From positions 1 to 24,432 of the forward strand of contig JAJYTJ010000044.1 in assembly GCA_021793115.1 (NCBI GenBank): a stretch of DNA of 24,432 bases, read 5' to 3'. Both the position numbers and the translations under genes were made by a program. Within the stretch, counting starts at the first letter, position 1; each line of letters begins with the position of its first letter. The notes below the pieces were generated by a model, which was not told where the DNA came from, ran no database searches, and worked only from the letters and a program-made list of their open reading frames with translations. Shown here in pieces: positions 7,448 to 15,334 of this stretch. Source of the stretch: Actinomycetes bacterium (GTDB taxonomy: Bacteria > Actinomycetota > Actinomycetes > Actinomycetales > Cellulomonadaceae).

Positions 7448-8800
7448 GTGACCAGCGCATCTCCGTCCGCGGCCGCCGGCCTGCCGCCGGACTTCCGCTT
7501 CGGGACGAGCACCGCGTCGTACCAGATCGAGGGTGCCGCGGCGGAAGACGGGAAGGGCCCGAGCATCTGGGACACGTTCACGGCGCAGCCGGGCCGGGTC
7601 GTCGACGGCACCACCGGGGACGTGGCGTGCGACCACTACCACCGCTGGCGCGAGGACGTGGAGCTGCTGCGCCGCCTGGGCGCCGACGGCTACCGGTTCT
7701 CGATCGCGTGGCCCCGGATCCAGCCGACCGGATCCGGGGCGGTCAACGAGGCCGGGCTCGCGTTCTACGACCGGCTCGTCGACGCCCTGCTCGAGGCCGG
7801 GGTGCAGCCGATGGCGACGCTGTACCACTGGGACCTGCCGCAGGCGCTGGAGGACGCGGGCGGCTGGCTCAACCGCGACACCGCGCTGCGGTTCGGCGAG
7901 TACGCCGGCCTCGTCGCCGAGCGGCTGGGCGACCGCGTCGCCCACTGGTGCCCGGTCAACGAGCCGAACGTCGTGACCATGAGTGGCTACGCGCTGACCG
8001 AGCTCGCCCCGGCGCGCGGCCTGCTGTTCGGAGCGCTGCCCGCGGCGCACCACCTGCTGCTCGGCCACGGCCTGGCGGTCCAGGCCTTGCGCGCCCGCGC
8101 GTCCGGCCAGGTGGGCACCGCGACGAACCACGTGCCGGTCTGGCCTCTGGCGCACGACGAGGCCGACGTCACCGCCGCGGGGTTCCTCGACCTGCTGTGG
8201 AACCGGCTCTTCGCCGACCCGATCCTGCTGGGCCGTTACCCGGACGCCTTCGTCGAGGCCATGCCGGGCCCGGTCGCCGACGACCTGGCGCTCATCTCGC
8301 AGCCGCTCGACTTCTACGGCCTCAACTACTACAACCCCATCGGTGTGCGGGCGGCTCCCGCCGGTGCGCCGATCCCGTTCGAGTACGCCGACCTGACCGG
8401 CTACCCGACGACGGACTTCGGCTGGCCGATCGTCCCGGCGGCGCTGACCGACCTCCTCGTGGACTTCCGCGACCGGTATCCGGCGATGCCGCCGATCGTC
8501 ATCACGGAGAGCGGCTGCTCGTTCGGCACCGGGCCCGACGAGCACGGCGTGGTCGACGACCAGGTGCGCATCGACTACCTCGACGCCCACGTGCGGGCGG
8601 TCGCGGACGCCGTGGCGCGCGGCGTCGACGTGCGCGGCTACTACTGCTGGTCGCTCATGGACAACTTCGAGTGGGCCCACGGCTACACGCAGCGGTTCGG
8701 GCTGGTCCACGTGGACTTCGACACGCTCGTCCGCACGCCCAAGCGGTCGTTCGACTGGTACGCCGACCTCGTCCGCACGCACCGCGCCGGCCGCTCGTGA
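7448..8800 (+). CDS. Glycoside hydrolase family 1 beta-glucosidase
   Basis: This 450-aa enzyme is probably cytoplasmic (no signal peptide) and hydrolyses beta-glucosides or similar disaccharides by the retaining mechanism. GTG 7448 is chosen over GTG 7430 because AGGAG (7435-7439) lies 8 nt before it. The N-terminus has FRFGTSTASYQIEGA, the GH1 signature. The acid/base is Glu172 in PVNEPNV and the nucleophile is Glu354 in IVITESG. The usual ENG is ESG here, a mild variation. The C-terminal SLMDNFEWAHGYTQRFGLVHVDF is also typical. Its stop overlaps the start of the MFS transporter by 4 nt, so uptake and hydrolysis are coupled. The exact substrate (cellobiose, galactoside or other) is not fixed by sequence. 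Confidence 0.95.
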   Translation: MTSASPSAAAGLPPDFRFGTSTASYQIEGAAAEDGKGPSIWDTFTAQPGRVVDGTTGDVACDHYHRWREDVELLRRLGADGYRFSIAWPRIQPTGSGAVNEAGLAFYDRLVDALLEAGVQPMATLYHWDLPQALEDAGGWLNRDTALRFGEYAGLVAERLGDRVAHWCPVNEPNVVTMSGYALTELAPARGLLFGALPAAHHLLLGHGLAVQALRARASGQVGTATNHVPVWPLAHDEADVTAAGFLDLLWNRLFADPILLGRYPDAFVEAMPGPVADDLALISQPLDFYGLNYYNPIGVRAAPAGAPIPFEYADLTGYPTTDFGWPIVPAALTDLLVDFRDRYPAMPPIVITESGCSFGTGPDEHGVVDDQVRIDYLDAHVRAVADAVARGVDVRGYYCWSLMDNFEWAHGYTQRFGLVHVDFDTLVRTPKRSFDWYADLVRTHRAGRS

Positions 8801-10089
8801 GCACGCCCGTCGTCCCGCCGTCCCTCCCGCCCGTCACACCGCCCGCCGCCCCGCTCCACCGGGCGCTCGCCGAGCCGACGGAGCGGACGTCGAGGCTCTG
8901 GGTGCTGTGGGTCGTCCTGGCGAGCATCGGCCTGTGGTCGGGGTTCTTCGGTCCGATCCAGGTGCTGCTCGCCGAGCAGGCCGCAGCGGTCTCACCCGGC
9001 CACAAGGCGGCGGTGCTGTCGCTGGTCACGGGCGTGGGTGCGGCCGTGTCCATGGCTTCGAACCCGATCTGGGGCGCGTTCTCCGACCGGACGACGCTGC
9101 GCATCGGCCGCCGGCTGCCCTGGGTCGTCGGCGGCGCGGCCGGCGGCGCGGTCGCGATGCTCGTGCTGTCCGTGGCGCACAGCATCTGGCTCATGGTGGT
9201 GGGCTGGTCGCTCGCGCAGGCCGCGCTCAACGCGATGCTCGCCGCGATCACGGCGGCCGTCCCGGACCAGGTGCCCACGCGGGAGCGGGCCACCGTGGGA
9301 GGCATCGTCTCCATCGCGCAGACCGCCGGTGTCGTCGTCGGCTCCGGGATCGCGGCGGCGACCGGCAGCATCGCCGCCGGCTACCTCACGGTCGCCGCGG
9401 TGCTCGTCGTGACGACGCTGCCCTACTCGCTGCGCTCGCGGGACATCCCGTTGCCGGCCGAGCTGCGCCCGCCGTTCGCCTGGGGCGAGTTCTGGCGCTC
9501 CTTCTGGGTCTCGCCGCGGCGCTACCCCGACTTCGGGTGGGCCTGGATCACGCGGTTCCTCATGAACCTGGGTAACGCCTTCCTGATCCTCTACCTCCTC
9601 TACTACCTCACCGACGAGGTCGGCCTGTCCGGCGACGACGCCGCGACCGGCGTGTTCCGGCTCACCGCGGTGTACGGGGCGGTCACGGTGGTCACCGCGA
9701 TCGCCGGCGGCTGGTGGTCCGACCGGGTCGGGCGCCGCAAGGTCTTCGTCATCTGGTCCGGCCTGGTCACCGCCGCGGCGCTCCTGCTGTTCGCGCTGGT
9801 CCCGACGATGTCCGCCGCCTACGCGGCCGCCGTCGTGCTCGGCGTCGGGTTCGGCGCCTACCAGGCGGTCGACTTCGCGATGATCACGCAGGTGCTGCCG
9901 GCCGCCCGCGACCGCGGCAAGGACCTCGGCGTCATCAACATCGCCAACGCGATGCCGCAGGTGCTCGCGCCGGCGTTCGCGGCCGGCGTGCTGGCCGTCG
10001 GGCTCGGGTACCGCGGGCTGTACATCCTCGCGGCGGCCGTCAGCGTGCTCGGGTCGGTGCTGGTGGTGAGGATCCGGTCACTGGCGTGA
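8797..10089 (+). CDS. MFS transporter, probably sugar or glycoside
   Basis: This 430-aa integral membrane protein has about 12 hydrophobic segments. It starts at GTG 8797, inside the GH1 stop codon. The major-facilitator loop motif between helices 2 and 3 appears as NPIWGAFSDRTTLRIGRRLPW, and a second copy as GGWWSDRVGRRKVF after helix 8. The N-terminus is a Pro-rich cytoplasmic tail of about 30 residues. Coupling to the GH1 gene makes import of a beta-glucoside or disaccharide the simplest reading. Sequence alone does not separate import from export. Confidence 0.88.
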   Translation: MSTPVVPPSLPPVTPPAAPLHRALAEPTERTSRLWVLWVVLASIGLWSGFFGPIQVLLAEQAAAVSPGHKAAVLSLVTGVGAAVSMASNPIWGAFSDRTTLRIGRRLPWVVGGAAGGAVAMLVLSVAHSIWLMVVGWSLAQAALNAMLAAITAAVPDQVPTRERATVGGIVSIAQTAGVVVGSGIAAATGSIAAGYLTVAAVLVVTTLPYSLRSRDIPLPAELRPPFAWGEFWRSFWVSPRRYPDFGWAWITRFLMNLGNAFLILYLLYYLTDEVGLSGDDAATGVFRLTAVYGAVTVVTAIAGGWWSDRVGRRKVFVIWSGLVTAAALLLFALVPTMSAAYAAAVVLGVGFGAYQAVDFAMITQVLPAARDRGKDLGVINIANAMPQVLAPAFAAGVLAVGLGYRGLYILAAAVSVLGSVLVVRIRSLA

Positions 10090-10129
10090 CGTAGCCGCGC
10101 GGCACCGTGGCGCGCCCGGGACCGCTACG
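10090..10129. terminator. Possible bidirectional terminator between convergent genes
   Basis: CGTAGC (10090-10095) and GCTACG (10124-10129) enclose a second GC-rich pairing (GCGCG/CGCGC). The structure lies between the convergent MFS and DUF779 genes and overlaps the latter's stop codon. There is no T tract, so termination is only suggested. Confidence 0.3.
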
Positions 10130-10475
10130 GCATGCGGCAGGCGTCGGACACCGTGACGAAGTGCAGGTCAGGCCCGGCCGCCAGCGAGAAGTCCTCCGGC
10201 TCGCCCTCGGCGACGTCGAGCACGAAGACGTCCTGGTGCCAGGCCTCGTCGAGCCGCTTGTCGATGTAGAACGGGCAGCCGTCGATCTCGCCGAGCAGCA
10301 CGTCGAGGCTGCCGACGATGAGCTCCCCCAGCGGGTAGCACATGGGGACGCTGCCGGCGCAGCAGCCTCCGGACTGGACGAACATCACGGGCTCCCCGCG
10401 GGCGGCGCGGAGGCGAGCGATCGCCTCGCGCGCCGCCGGGGTGGCCGTGATCCGTGACGCGGCCGGCTCGGGCAT
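10125..10475 (-). CDS. DUF779 family protein
   Basis: This is a 116-aa soluble protein of the DUF779 family. A conserved cysteine cluster lies in VQSGGCCAGSVPMCYP (about residues 33-48), followed by FYIDKRLDEAW and a final DACRMP. DUF779 genes usually sit directly behind aldehyde dehydrogenases of the ExaC/acetaldehyde type. The same holds here: its ATG is 3 nt after the dehydrogenase stop on the same strand. The biochemical role of the family is not established. The cysteines suggest metal or thiol chemistry, which is inference. Confidence 0.88.
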   Translation of the reverse strand: MPEPAASRITATPAAREAIARLRAARGEPVMFVQSGGCCAGSVPMCYPLGELIVGSLDVLLGEIDGCPFYIDKRLDEAWHQDVFVLDVAEGEPEDFSLAAGPDLHFVTVSDACRMP

Positions 10476-10478
10476 GGC

Positions 10479-11999
10479 CTAGAAGAAGCCGAGCGGCTGG
10501 TCGGAGTAGCTGACGAGGAGGTTCTTCGTCTGGCTGTAGTGGTCGAGCATCATCCGGTGGTTCTCGCGGCCGACGCCGGAGATCTTGTAGCCACCGAACG
10601 CGGCCCCGGCCGGGTAGGCGTGGTAGCAGTTGGTCCAGACGCGGCCGGCCTTGATCTTGCGCCCCATCTTGTAGGCGCGGTTGCCGTCCCGCGTCCAGAC
10701 GCCGGCGCCCAGCCCGTAGAGGGTGTCGTTGGCGATCTCCAGCGCCTCCTCGTCGGTCTTGAACGTGGTCACGGCGAGCACGGGGCCGAAGATCTCCTCC
10801 TGGAACACCCGCATCTTGTTCTCGCCCTTGAGGACGGTCGGCTCGTAGTAGTAGCCGTCGGCGTGCTCGTCGTCCACGGCGGCGCGCTTGCCGCCGATGA
10901 GCACCTCGCACCCCTCGCCGCGGCCGATCTCGACGTACGAGGCGATCTTCTCGATCTGCTGCTTGGAGACCTGCGGGCCGACCATCGTGTCGGTGTCCAG
11001 CGGGTCGCCCTGCTTGATCGCGGCGATCCGGGCGAGGCAGCGCGCCATGAACGGCTCGTAGATGCTCTCGTGGATCAGGGCCCGCGACGGGCAGGTGCAC
11101 ACCTCGCCCTTGTTGAACGCGTAGAGCACGAGGCCCTCGATCGCCTTGTCGAGGTAGGCGTCGTCGTGGTCCATCACGTCCGCGAAGAAGATGTTGGGCG
11201 ACTTGCCGCCCAGCTCCGTGGTGGAGGGGATCAGGTTCTGGGCCGCGTACTGCATGATCAGCCGGCCGGTGACGGTCTCGCCGGTGAACGCGATCTTGGC
11301 GATCCGCGGGTTGGTCGCCAGGGCCTTGCCGATCTCGGCGCCGGGCCCGGTGACGACGTTGATGACGCCCGCCGGGACGGCGCTGGAGATGACCTCCATG
11401 AGCTTGAGGATCGACCACGGCGTCGGCGAGGCGGGCTTGAGCACGACGCAGTTCCCGGCTGCGAGCGCGGGCGCGAGCTTCCAGGCCGCCATGAGCAGCG
11501 GGAAGTTGAACGGGATGATCTGCCCGACGACGCCCAGCGGCTCCCGGAAGTGGTACGCGACGGTGTCCTTGTCGATCTCCGTCGTGGTGCCCTCCTCCGC
11601 GCGTGCGGCCGCGGCGAAGTAGCGGAAGTGGTCGATCACCAGCGGGATGTCCGCGTTGAGCGTCTCCCGCACGGGCTTGCCGTTCTCCCAGCTCTCGGCG
11701 ACGGCCAGCATCTCCTTGCTGCCCTCGACGAGGTCGGCGATCGCGTTGAGCACGGCGGCGCGCTCGGCGCCGGTGGTCTCGCCCCACGCATCCTTGGCGG
11801 CGTGCGCGGCGTCCAGGGCGAGCTCGACGTCCTCAGGGGTGGAGTCGGCCACCTCGGTGATCGGGCGGGCGGTCGCTGGCGTGAGGTCCACCCGGTACTT
11901 GCCGTGGGTGGGGGCGATCCACTTGCCGCCAATGAAGTTCTCGTAGCGGGGTTCGACGGAGACGATGCTGCCGGGCTGACCCGGAGGGACGTACTTCAT
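10479..11999 (-). CDS. NAD-dependent aldehyde dehydrogenase (ExaC/acetaldehyde type)
   Basis: This 506-aa enzyme oxidises an aldehyde to the acid, probably acetaldehyde or another short-chain aldehyde. The start is ATG 11999, with GGGAG (complement of 12007-12011) 7 nt upstream. Catalytic residues are Asn165 (PFNFP), Lys188 (LKPAS), Glu262 (TELGGKSPN) and Cys301 in GEVCTCPSR; that cysteine context marks the ExaC/AldB subgroup. Length is normal. It is followed at once by the DUF779 gene and preceded, on the same strand, by a GAF-domain regulator. That trio is common in actinobacteria and suggests induction by alcohol or aldehyde. Confidence 0.95.
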   Translation of the reverse strand: MKYVPPGQPGSIVSVEPRYENFIGGKWIAPTHGKYRVDLTPATARPITEVADSTPEDVELALDAAHAAKDAWGETTGAERAAVLNAIADLVEGSKEMLAVAESWENGKPVRETLNADIPLVIDHFRYFAAAARAEEGTTTEIDKDTVAYHFREPLGVVGQIIPFNFPLLMAAWKLAPALAAGNCVVLKPASPTPWSILKLMEVISSAVPAGVINVVTGPGAEIGKALATNPRIAKIAFTGETVTGRLIMQYAAQNLIPSTTELGGKSPNIFFADVMDHDDAYLDKAIEGLVLYAFNKGEVCTCPSRALIHESIYEPFMARCLARIAAIKQGDPLDTDTMVGPQVSKQQIEKIASYVEIGRGEGCEVLIGGKRAAVDDEHADGYYYEPTVLKGENKMRVFQEEIFGPVLAVTTFKTDEEALEIANDTLYGLGAGVWTRDGNRAYKMGRKIKAGRVWTNCYHAYPAGAAFGGYKISGVGRENHRMMLDHYSQTKNLLVSYSDQPLGFF

Positions 12000-12039
12000 G
12001 GCGGTGCTCCCTAGGACGTCGTTGTCGCTTGCGGCTGCG

Positions 12040-12072
12040 ACGTTAGGTCGGCCTTCGTTGCAACGACGTTGC
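12040..12072 (-). promoter_or_regulatory. Promoter and palindromic site upstream of the aldehyde dehydrogenase
   Basis: In the 91-bp gap before the dehydrogenase, TAACGT (complement of 12040-12045) is a TANNNT -10 candidate. Directly upstream are two overlapping palindromes, TCGTTGCAACGA (12055-12066) and GCAACG-A-CGTTGC (12060-12072). They repeat a CGTTGC half-site in alternating orientation. The position around -35 suits an activator, and the GAF-domain protein encoded next door is the candidate. Confidence 0.45.
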
Positions 12073-12090
12073 GCGCCAGGTCAGAGGGGA

Positions 12091-13332
12091 TCAGGCGAGG
12101 TGGCGACGGCGTCCGGCCGATGCGGCCACGCCGAGCTGCCGGTCGAGCCGCGCCAGCTGCCCCGCCGCGAGCGGCCGCAGCGGAGAGGACGGGCCGAGCG
12201 TCCGGAGCTGCGCCTGCCACATCTCGTAGTCGTCCGCGCCCCACGCCGAACGGGTCCAGGTCGACATCAGGTCGGGCTCGCGGGAGGTGAGCACCGCCTG
12301 CCGCAGCGACGCGTCCAGGTTCTCGCGCAGCCGCACGACCCCGGGGGCGACCGACGCCGGCAGCAGCGGTCCGCGGTACCGGCGCAGCGCGGCCGCGTCG
12401 TCGCCCGTGGCGAGCCGGGCGTCGACCTCCAGCCAGTCCGCCGAGATCTCGGCCGACAGCCGGTAGGGGCGCGACGCGAGCAGCTCGTCGCCGAGCAGGT
12501 GCCGGAGCCGGTTCATCTCGGCCCGCAGCGTCGAGGTGGTGCTGTCCTCGGGGTACAGCAGCACGGCGAGCTCGTCGCCCGACAACCCCCGCGGGGCCGA
12601 CGCCAGGAGCAGCATGATCTCGCTGTGCCGGGGGCTGAGGCTGAGCCGATGCGCCCGGCCACGCTCGTCCACGATCGTCAGCAGCGAGTGCGACCTGCCG
12701 AGGGACTCCAGGTGCACGCGCAGGTGCCCGGGTGCCGGCTCGTCGTCCCGCGCGCGGCGGATCAGTCCCTCGCGCGCGAGCTCGGACTCGGCGAGCCTGG
12801 CCGCGGCGCGGACCAGGGCGGTGGTCTGCGGGACGACGACGTCGGCGTCTCCGGTGATGTCGAGCACGCCGAGCAGCGACTGGGTCACGGGATCGTGGAT
12901 GGGGGTCGCCGCGCAGCTCCAGCGGTGCGCCGCGAGGCGGAAGTGCTCGGCGCCGATGATCTGGGTCGTGGCGTCCAGGGCCAGGGCGAGGCCCGGCGCG
13001 TTGGTGCCCGCCATCCGCTCGTCCCAGTTGCTGCCCTCGACGAAGCCCATGGCCTCCGCCTGGCGCAGCGTGCTCGGCGAGCCGCAGACCCACAGGAGCT
13101 GCCCGGCCGCGTCGGCCACGGCCATGATCGCGTCGGAGTCCCGCGCGGCCTGGCCGAGCACGTCGTCGAGCAGCGGGAACACCTGGGCCAGGGGATGGGC
13201 CTCGCGGTAGTCGCGCAGCGCACCGGCCGGCAGGGTGATCGGTGCGTCGACCGACTCGACCTGGACACCCGCGGCAGCCGAGCGGAACCACGACTCGGTC
13301 ACCAGAGCGCGCACCTGCGGCTGCGAAGGCAC
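12091..13332 (-). CDS. GAF-domain regulator with SARP-like winged-helix C-terminus
   Basis: This 413-aa regulator has an N-terminal sensor like that of AcoR proteins: ALVTESWFRSAAAGV, then a GAF-like domain with GFVEGSNWDERMAGTNAPGLAL, HRWSCAATPIHDP and LLGVLDITG. The C-terminus is not the usual AAA+/Fis module. It reads LSLSPRHSEIMLLLASAPRGLSGDELAVLLYP...TLRAEMNRLRHLLGD, a winged helix of the SARP/OmpR kind. GTG 13332 is preferred because the open frame upstream uses codons rare here (GTA, CTA, two ATA) and runs through a palindromic control region. ATG 13452 is the alternative. It probably controls the downstream aldehyde dehydrogenase and perhaps the divergent SDR gene. Confidence 0.82.
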   Translation of the reverse strand: MPSQPQVRALVTESWFRSAAAGVQVESVDAPITLPAGALRDYREAHPLAQVFPLLDDVLGQAARDSDAIMAVADAAGQLLWVCGSPSTLRQAEAMGFVEGSNWDERMAGTNAPGLALALDATTQIIGAEHFRLAAHRWSCAATPIHDPVTQSLLGVLDITGDADVVVPQTTALVRAAARLAESELAREGLIRRARDDEPAPGHLRVHLESLGRSHSLLTIVDERGRAHRLSLSPRHSEIMLLLASAPRGLSGDELAVLLYPEDSTTSTLRAEMNRLRHLLGDELLASRPYRLSAEISADWLEVDARLATGDDAAALRRYRGPLLPASVAPGVVRLRENLDASLRQAVLTSREPDLMSTWTRSAWGADDYEMWQAQLRTLGPSSPLRPLAAGQLARLDRQLGVAASAGRRRHLA

Positions 13333-13398
13333 GGCGCCTATTAGAACCCCGCCGGGTATGCGTCGCCAACGCTCGATCTGCGTTGCCCGCCGCTCTAC

Positions 13399-13449
13399 CG
13401 GAGGCTCCTCCGCTTCGGAGGTAGGCTGGAAGAAGCGGAGGCTCCTCCG
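13399..13449. promoter_or_regulatory. Two identical palindromes in a divergent control region
   Basis: CGGAGGCTCCTCCG occurs at 13399-13412 and 13436-13449, each a perfect 6-bp inverted repeat with a CT spacer. Centres are 37 bp apart, and an extra half-site CGGAGG is at 13416-13421. They lie between the GAF-domain regulator (minus) and the SDR gene (plus, ATG 13477). Tandem sites at about 3.5 helical turns look like operators. The binding protein is unknown; the adjacent regulator is one candidate. Confidence 0.5.
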
Positions 13450-13476
13450 CATGGCTGCCGAGACAGAGGACGGGAC

Positions 13477-14223
13477 ATGGTGGGACGCAGCGTGGTGATC
13501 ACAGGAGCGACGTCGGGGATCGGCCGTAGCGCCGCCGCCCAGCTGGTCCGGACCGGCTGGGACGTGTGGGTCGCCGGCCGGAGCCTGGAGCGCGCGGCGG
13601 AGGTGGCTGCCGAGGTCGGCGGGCGCGCCCTCGAGCTCGACGTCACCGACGGCGCAAGCATCGCCGCGGCCGCCGCGGCGGTCGACCACCTCGACGCGCT
13701 CGTGAACAACGCCGGCATCCAGCCCGACTACGTCGTGGGGTTGCTGGACGCCGATCCGGAGCTCTTCCGGACGGCCTACGAGACCAACGTCTTCGGCGTC
13801 GTCGCGGTCACCAACGCGCTGCTGCCGACGCTGCGCCGCTCGTCGTCGCCACGGATCGTTAACGTCTCGAGCGGCACCGCGTCCTTCGGGTGGAGCACGG
13901 GTCCCAATCCCCAGTTCGACCACGAGGCCGCGGCCGGCAACGGTGGCCGCTTCGCGGTCTACCGGTCCTCGAAGGCGGCTCTGAACGCCCTGACGCTGTA
14001 CTACGCGCAGGCGCTCGCGGCCGAAGGTTTCCTGGTCAACGCCCTGGCCCCCGGCGCTCGCCGGACGAACCTCAACCCGGGCATGCAGAGCGTCGGTCTC
14101 ACCACCGGCCGCGGTGGCGACCCCGCCGAAGGTGCGGCGGGCATCGTGGCGCTGCTGGGACTGCCGGCGGACGGGCCGACCGGGTCCTTGTTCTCCTACG
14201 ACGGGACGGTCGCACCCTGGTAG
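13477..14223 (+). CDS. Short-chain dehydrogenase/reductase
   Basis: This 248-aa NAD(P)-dependent oxidoreductase has a Rossmann fold. The start is ATG 13477, with GAGGA 6 nt upstream. The cofactor motif is TGATSGIG (residues 9-16) and NNAG is at 77-80. Catalytic residues are Ser131/132 (NVSSGTASFG), Tyr162 and Lys166 (YRSSK). It follows the two palindromes at 13399-13449 and diverges from the GAF-domain regulator, so joint control with the aldehyde dehydrogenase is plausible. The substrate cannot be told from sequence. Confidence 0.92.
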   Translation: MVGRSVVITGATSGIGRSAAAQLVRTGWDVWVAGRSLERAAEVAAEVGGRALELDVTDGASIAAAAAAVDHLDALVNNAGIQPDYVVGLLDADPELFRTAYETNVFGVVAVTNALLPTLRRSSSPRIVNVSSGTASFGWSTGPNPQFDHEAAAGNGGRFAVYRSSKAALNALTLYYAQALAAEGFLVNALAPGARRTNLNPGMQSVGLTTGRGGDPAEGAAGIVALLGLPADGPTGSLFSYDGTVAPW

Positions 14224-14313
14224 CGGTCCGGGTGCGCGCGGGGCGCGCGGTGACGGTCGACCCTTCTGCCGGCCGCGAGGGAGGCGTCACACCCCCGCCC
14301 TAGCGTTGCCCAG

Positions 14314-14724
14314 GTGCATCGGGTGTACGTCGACGAGACGAAGGCCAAGGGGTACGTCCTGGCGGCAGCGGTCGTACTCCCCGCGGACGCCACAGAGATC
14401 CGCAAGGCCGTGCGGGGCCTGATCGCACCCGGTCAGACGAGGGTCCACATGAAGGCGGAGAAGACCCCTCGCCAGCACGCGATCTTGTCCTCGCTGGTCG
14501 CTCTCGCCATCACCGTGACCCTCTACGAGGCGGACTCCAGGAATCACCGCACGGACATCGCGCGTCGACGGGCCTGCCTCAGCCATCTGGTCCATGACCA
14601 GGCAGGACTCTGCGAGCACCTGGTGCTCGAGTCCGACGTCACGCAGGACGCCCGCGACCGGCAAGCCCTGATCGAGCTGACAAGGGCTGCAGGTTGCCGA
14701 GGCACCATGACGTACGAACACTGA
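14314..14724 (+). CDS. Hypothetical protein, probably cut short by an in-frame TGA
   Basis: This is a 136-aa open frame from GTG 14314, beginning MHRVYVDETKAKGYVLAAAVV. The opening resembles the YVDES start of DUF3800-like (RNase H-fold) proteins, and from memory a small actinobacterial hypothetical family starts the same way. No catalytic assignment is made. TAGCGT (14301-14306) lies 7 nt before the GTG and there is no ribosome site, so the transcript may be leaderless. The frame stops at TGA 14722-14724 after MTYEH. It then continues without another stop to 14841 with protein-like sequence, so the gene appears truncated by a nonsense mutation. Confidence 0.55.
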   Translation: MHRVYVDETKAKGYVLAAAVVLPADATEIRKAVRGLIAPGQTRVHMKAEKTPRQHAILSSLVALAITVTLYEADSRNHRTDIARRRACLSHLVHDQAGLCEHLVLESDVTQDARDRQALIELTRAAGCRGTMTYEH

Positions 14725-14841
14725 ACTGCGACCGCTGAACCGCTGCTGTCCATCCCGGACGCGGTCGCGCGGGCGTGGGCACGCGGCGCCGACTGGCGTC
14801 GGCGCGTCGAGCCAGTCGTTGAACGGATCGTGTCCGTGTAG
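14725..14841 (+). pseudogene. In-frame C-terminal remnant beyond the TGA
   Basis: Thirty-eight sense codons continue in the same frame after TGA 14722-14724 and end at TAG 14839-14841. They read PLLSIPDAVARAWARGADWRRRVEPVV in the middle, with the GC-rich third positions of real coding sequence. This matches what I remember as the conserved C-terminus (IPDAVAW...) of the same hypothetical family. The stop is therefore probably a recent mutation or a sequencing error. Confidence 0.55.
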
Positions 14842-14859
14842 CTGGGTCGGGACGTGCGA

Positions 14860-14898
14860 AAGGCCCGTGCGCCACGTCCCAGACGGGTCACGAGCCTT
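14860..14898. terminator. Stem-loop terminator candidate
   Basis: AAGGCCCGTG (14860-14869) and CACGAGCCTT (14889-14898) pair with one mismatch over 10 bp around a 19-nt loop, shortly after the broken gene. Between this hairpin and about 15060 I see no gene, RNA or repeat. Confidence 0.45.
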
Positions 14899-15061
14899 CG
14901 ACTTCCACGAGGATCACCTCCCCGGGCGGCTACGAGTCTAGGTTGCGGGACACCGCTCTCGCCAGGGTTCGGCCGGGCCATCCGCAGCAGATCCCCCGGA
15001 GTCGCCTCTTGGGTGCTCGGAGAACCGCGGCGAGGTACTGAGGTCGATCGCCAGAACGGCG

Positions 15062-15101
15062 AAGGGCCCGCTCCCCGCGCAACCGCAGGTCACAGGCCCT
15101 T
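15062..15101 (-). terminator. Relic tRNA terminator next to the tRNA fragment
   Basis: AAGGGCC (15062-15068) and GGCCCTT (15095-15101) form a perfect 7-bp stem just beyond the 3' end of the tRNA-Ser fragment. The equivalent stem beyond the intact tRNA is at 19698-19737. It was probably the terminator of the original tRNA-Ser gene before insertion displaced this end. Confidence 0.5.
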
Positions 15102-15161
15102 CCGACGCGGAGGATGGGGGATTCGAACCCCCGAGGGTGTTACCCCAACACGCTTTCCAAG
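15099..15161 (-). repeat. Left attachment repeat: 3' fragment of tRNA-Ser(GGA)
   Basis: These 63 bp are identical to 19735-19797. They contain the tRNA-Ser 3' part from the anticodon loop to the discriminator base (15108-15161) plus 9 nt downstream. Weaker identity (4 mismatches) continues out to about 15060. Beyond 15161 the sequences diverge completely, so the 5' half of the tRNA is missing and this copy cannot fold. It is the expected footprint of integration into a tRNA gene: the displaced original 3' end, or attL-type boundary. Confidence 0.85.
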
Positions 15162-15180
15162 TGCCCGCCCGGGGGTAGTG

Positions 15181-15303
15181 GCGGACGACGGCGGATACGT
15201 CGATGCAGGTGACGGCTCTGCCGGGCAGTCCGTTCATGACACCGAACAGCCCGACGCAGAGGACAACTGCAACCGAAACTGCAACCCCTGCGGCAACGCG
15301 TAG
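15181..15303. repeat. 123-bp direct repeat, copy A (arm-type region)
   Basis: This aligns without gaps to 17049-17171, with 14 differences by my count (about 89% identity). It contains AACTGCAACC twice at a 12-bp period (15265-15274 and 15277-15286). It lies 20 bp inside the left attachment repeat, where a tyrosine integrase's arm-binding region would be. Open frames read across it (for example MNGLPGRAVTC) are considered spurious. With the tRNA fragment it fills the gene-free stretch up to tetR. Confidence 0.75.
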
Positions 15304-15334
15304 CCGTGCGAGGCCATCCTCCGGTTGACCTGGG

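Noticed and set aside
14722..14724. Selenocysteine at the in-frame TGA
   Set aside because: No selenoprotein family is recognised and no SECIS-like hairpin is evident right after it; a nonsense mutation is simpler.
15108..15161. A second tRNA-Ser gene
   Set aside because: Only the part from the anticodon loop to the 3' end is present; there is no acceptor 5' strand or D arm.
14938..15237. A minus-strand ORF with WKACWGNTLGGSNPPSSAS
   Set aside because: This peptide is the usual spurious translation of a tRNA 3' end, here the tRNA-Ser fragment and its flank; the same holds for 19583-19807.
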